From Isoetes taiwanensis (lineage: Eukaryota > Streptophyta > Lycopodiopsida > Isoetales > Isoetaceae), in assembly GCA_021234155.1 (NCBI GenBank), contig JAJEKV010000077.1:3190472-3254471 (forward strand): 64,000 nt of DNA, read 5' to 3'. Every line of letters starts with the position of its first letter. The stretch's first letter is position 1. The notes beneath the pieces were generated by a model. That model saw nothing but the letters and a program-made list of their open reading frames with translations, did not search any database and was not told the DNA's origin. Positions 59,863-64,000 of the stretch are shown here, in pieces. The position numbers and the translations under genes are program-made.

Positions 59863-62800
59863 CGCAGTTAAGCATGGCTACTAGTCTTCTAGCGGCTTCT
59901 CCATTCAAAGTACCTTTATTGCTGCTTATTTTCACTGCAGTTCATCATGGTAGGCAGTTAGATATATAATTAGATGCACTTTCAAACATGTCTGTTTTAT
60001 TGAGTCTACATTGATGCGAAAATGCTCAAAAGTAATTTTCCATGCCATGTTTTTCTGAAACATGGATTCAATTTAACCAGGCAGGCATACAGGCAGACAG
60101 ACAGACAGACACTTTATGCATTTTGCTTATATGTTCCGCTTAGCTTATGGGTAGCATATATGGAGAATAGAACATGCTTTGGGAAAAATTTTTTACTTAG
60201 AGTAACCAAGATGTATGCACACCATCTAGTGTTACATCTATTTTAGAGACATGCTTTGTTAGAAACTTCACAACATAAAGGATGTCACAGGACTATGGTT
60301 ATGCCATTGTTATGACCACATAAACAGATGAGTGCTGCTTTAAGTAGCTACCAAAGGCCATAGGCCACTTCTCAAAAGCCTAGATTGACCAAGTTTGAAA
60401 ACTTCAAACTTAGATAAAGTTTGCAACGCAGATGTCTTGCACACGGTGTTACAAAACCATGTCAAATATAAACATGCATTATCAAAACACATACCTTACG
60501 ATGGTGAATAATAACAAACTCATTGTTTAATAATCTGGTTACCTAGTTAATTTGTTTTGTCTTCAATGCTACATTGTCTTATGCATGAGCACCTATAGAG
60601 ATGTACATAACATTGTTATACAATTCCCAAGGCTCCGAAGGGGTCAAAAAAGTTTTAAGTACACAAATCATTAAATGTAATACTTTTAGATTGAAATCCC
60701 CCTGAAAGCTCCTTTGATTTGAGTGCATATTCACACGGGGTGACATAGGGCAGCGAGACCTCCTTTTATACTCCCTAAACTGTATAATACATGTATAAAA
60801 TCAACACCATTAAGTACATTGCCACAAACCTTATACTATTTAACAAACCTCGTTATACAGTACACCAAATTTTGTAGAAGCATACCCCACACGGTCTAGA
60901 TTGAGGAATAACTTACAAATATGCTCATCCAACAGCTCTCGATGCCCGGAGTCACCCCCAGTGTGAATACGCACCCAAACCAAAGGGGGTTTCAGGGGGA
61001 TTTCAATACACCTATAAATACACGTCACCTTTTGTGCCACTTTGGGATTTGTGATAAGTTCATGCACAATTCAACCCGTATCATCATGTCAAAACACCAA
61101 AACTAGCTCCTTTTGTGCATGGTACATAGAAATCCTTGTATTAATAGTCGAGTGCCTAGTTTCAAACCACAAGTTATGTGTGGGTTACAACAAAAAATAA
61201 TTGAGTATTGTTTTGTGCACAATTAGAGCGAGTTTGGATTTGGGTTCATTACTTGTTTTCTACAAATATTAACAGCCTGAGGATTTTGTTGGGGATTGCT
61301 TACTCATTTTTAGTCTAAGCAAATAGGTTGGCATTTCCTATTTGTTGGTCTTGGGTTATTTATACAGTTTGACGGCAAAGTCCATATGCTATTTTTAGAG
61401 CTATTTGTTCATCTTCCCGCTTATTACTTGAAATTAAACAACCATTGTAGAAGTTCTCCTTAGTCACTACAATGTGTCCCTAGAGAAGAAGGTTCTATGG
61501 AAGCAGTTCCTTGTCGTGGTGGATGATAAGAGTTTTCCACTTTTGTAATTTATTGCTTTATAATCTTTATAATATAAAGAGTGAATATCTTCTTCCAAAA
61601 CGTGGGGGAAGGGGGGGAAGCATTTTACCTTGAGATGCCATTTTTTTTTCTTTTACTCTAAAATTGACCAAATGACTTATGTTTGAGTGGTTTAGCCTAA
61701 AGCCCGCCTGTTCAAATGCTTTTTCTTTCTTTCTCTCTCTCTCTTTTTTTTTTTTTTCCATCTATTGCCAACTCTCAGGGAATCCTCTTCCAGTGGTACA
61801 TTGTGTGGCTACCTTTATCAGTTCCAGACCATTGCTTGTTAATTTGGGATTTTTCGGTCTGGAGAAAAACTTTTGGGGATTTTTTTAGGTGATTTCCCTA
61901 AGGTTTTGGTGCTTTTAGCCGCCGGAAAAACAAATCTAATTTTCTAAAAATCCAATTTTTTTTTTCAGCTATGATTTCGATTTCAATTTACCCCTTTCCA
62001 ATTCAACCTTAGGCTTTCATTCGGGCCAGTTTGGCATGCATATGCCATGGTTGTGGGCAGTATCCAGTTTCATTTCCAAGTTTGCCAACAAGAGAATTTG
62101 GCAGGAGTAGACTGCACTTGTCTTTGAAATTCTTTGCTTCGTCGTTGTTTGGCTTGGCCAGGTCTTTCTCTGTTCTGATACTTGGATTCGTGCCAAAGTA
62201 CGGATTTTGATTGAGGAAGGCTTCAAAGCAAATGATTAAACCAAGTTCGTTGCATCGATTATTTTTTGCAGAGAGGTAGTCTTTGTTTTGCAGCCCTCCC
62301 CTCCCGCCAGACGTGGCATTATTATCCCAAATTTAGATGAAGCGCTACATCAAGTGGAGGGGTTGTAAAACGAAGGTGTTATGTCCAATTTTGGAATTTG
62401 TTGTGGGTTTTCGCGATCAAGTATTGCAAAACGCAAAGATGTTAATTTGGATTAAGAAGGTGGGCCTAAGCTATTAGGATTTTTATGGACAACAAAACTC
62501 CACACCATGGATGCGCTATGGCAATTCTGCAACTACAGTCAAAGCAACTGTTTTTGCCATATATTCTCGGTTCTCATCTTCTTCAATTGCTGCTAGATGT
62601 TTCTGTATCAGCGTGATCTTTAGGCAGCAAGTAGGTGTAATATGATTGTATAAATTTCCTTTTGGAGATTGTCTTATTTTCGTTTATCTCTATTATAATA
62701 CTAATGACTTATAACGGAAAGGACATATTGGGCAGAAAATCATCAAAGCTTATACATTGTCAAGCTTTTGTCAGCCATGAAAACAATGTGGAGATCAGGA

Positions 62801-63050
62801 CAATGGTAATGCAAATATTCCTCTAGAGTCTGACTTTAAAGAATTGGTTCTTATGCCAGCATGCTCCTTTCTTCTTCAGCTGGCATATGAACAAAACAGG
62901 CCATATTTCATCTTCATCCTCATATGTACCAGGCCTGACTAAAAGCTATGATGGAGTGGTGAAGACCATGCGGCCTTCATCAATATCATGTTAAAAAACA
63001 TTTAATGAGATGCCACTATTCATAATTCATGTTTTTCAAGTTAAGCTTCA
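59863..63050. other. Long intergenic stretch, no gene seen
   Basis: It contains a short (CAGA)n microsatellite (about 60093-60110), a pyrimidine tract with (TTTC)n, (TC)n and a T run (about 61720-61757), and scattered A/T runs. A C-rich patch near 62290-62310 and the stretch 61980-62300 look less AT-rich but show no conserved frame. Confidence 0.45.
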
Positions 63051-63054
63051 TATG

Positions 63055-63990
63055 TTGTCCATTCGGGTCCGCGCCATCCGATAAGCCATATGACCCCACG
63101 TTAGAACCCTATCTCCAGGCAGCCCCTCCTTTGGGCCCCAACGTCCAATCTTGACACAATCAGCTCCCATCGTGATCCTCAACCGCGGCCTTGAACGTAA
63201 ACCGACGGATCCACTATATGCCTCCCTAAGTGTTGGACAAGCTTCAAGACGGTCCAATCGCCATCACTCTTACAGACATCCGCTCAATTACCCTTAGAGA
63301 GTTGGGTACAGCCTCGGAGATACTTTTCTACAGGCGCGCCCAAGCAGCCCACACCGCCGGTGAGGGATTGTTTACTCCGCTTGGCAAAAGCGAAGGTCCT
63401 ACGCTCGAGCCTAGTAATGCGACCCGCAGAGCACACTTCCGCCACGAACTTCACGATTGTAGGTTTGGAAGAGGCGAAAGTGACACTCCCTATAGTTGAG
63501 GTGGACTAGTTTTTCACTCAGGTCATACACATCTGCTGTGGCAGCTGTCCCTCTCGCACACCGAAGTTGGAGCAAAGACGGCCGTCGCCCGCCCCGCTTA
63601 ATTTGCTAGTATGCGTTTTGGGATGGCTTGTCCAGACATACATCCTCCGCCATGGCAATCACTTGAAAGGAACCGCCTTTTCAGTCAAGAAGACCTTACC
63701 CCCGCACAGCTCTGCAGACGAAAGGAAGAATTATGCCGAGTCCGGCTGGCTCGACCGCAACTCGAAGTGGGCCGCGGTATGCACGGGGAGGCCAGCTATC
63801 ATCCGGAGATCATTGGCCGATTGATCCATGGATAGCTTTTGTATAGCATGGTGCTTCCCGCCTCTGGTTTGGTCTGGTTTTGGTTGGTTTCACCCTTTTG
63901 TTTTGTTTTATTGGCCACGTTATGGGGCATAGTCCCCGAGTTCTGTTTGGGCTTATGCCCGCTTGTTCTGTTTGTGGTATTTCAGATTTG
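63055..63990 (+). mobile_element. GC-rich segment, possibly LINE ORF1 remnant
   Basis: It is abruptly GC-rich like the minus-strand LINE. Near 63640-63830 one frame reads RLFSQEDLTPAQLCRRKEEL and the next reads GTAFSVKKTLPP, then WAAVCTGRPAIIRRS. This is similar in arrangement to the C-terminus of LINE ORF1 proteins (ligand-like LF..DLTP...R). It is followed by a T/G-rich tract (63841-63920) and by ggggcatagtccccga. Frames are broken, and ORF2 would begin beyond the window. Call tentative. Confidence 0.4.
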
Positions 63991-64000
63991 TTAGGGGGCA

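Noticed and set aside
1-64000. CRISPR arrays, operons, bacterial-type defence or toxin systems
   Set aside because: No regularly spaced direct repeats with unique spacers and no bacterial gene organisation; the content is plant nuclear.

Overview
The window is nuclear DNA of a land plant. Genes have GT-AG introns, there are plant-specific families (GASA/snakin, BAHD acyltransferase, PPR), and most of the sequence is transposon debris. A fern, lycophyte or other non-flowering plant fits best: the PPR remnant has a style I associate with those groups, and two LINEs do not look like the L1/RTE types usual in flowering plants. That placement is inference and no species is claimed.

Layout. 0-3 kb (+): a GASA/snakin gene, then a decayed RBR-type E3 ubiquitin ligase with RNase H-like, RING1 and RING2 pieces but no visible IBR. 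5.2-7.1 kb: a long LTR with a short internal stub. 8.6-11.7 kb (-): a PAT1 (mRNA decapping activator) locus with clean 5' introns and a multiply frameshifted large exon. 13.26-19.56 kb: a complete-ended CACTA (EnSpm/CMC) DNA transposon with matching TIRs, a TTA target duplication, subterminal repeats, a transposase remnant and exon-like host segments. 21.0-22.9 kb (-): Ty3/gypsy pol remnant. 24.58-27.79 kb (+): an apparently intact 11-exon gene for mitochondrial dihydrolipoyl succinyltransferase (DLST, E2 of 2-oxoglutarate dehydrogenase), the best-preserved gene here, with a possible divergent small gene upstream. 28.3-29.85 kb: a Mutator-like element nested in a small hAT-like repeat; a related copy without the insertion lies near 48.5 kb. 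30.35-33.7 kb (+): chromovirus integrase plus chromodomain and its 3' LTR, which carries a misplaced copy of integrase sequence. 37.9-39.8 kb (+): L1-type LINE 3' half with poly(A). 46.0 kb: a large hairpin around a possible tRNA primer-binding site. 46.6-48.05 kb (+): a BAHD acyltransferase gene with one frameshift. 52.6-57.7 kb: two LINEs of a non-L1 type, head to head, both ending in short tandem-repeat tails. 58.3-58.9 kb: another gypsy RNase H/integrase remnant. 59.65 kb: PPR fragment. 63.0-64.0 kb: GC-rich, LINE ORF1-like.

The host genes do unrelated jobs (secreted peptide, ubiquitylation, mRNA decay, TCA cycle, acyl transfer) and form no operon or cluster. I see no CRISPR array, rRNA or convincing tRNA. 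The most unusual signals are the exon-carrying CACTA element, the two unusual LINEs, the MULE insertion with a related unoccupied copy in the same window, the integrase fragment inside an LTR, and the PBS-centred hairpin. Frameshifts in several conserved genes may be real decay or assembly indels; the intact DLST argues against a uniformly high error rate.
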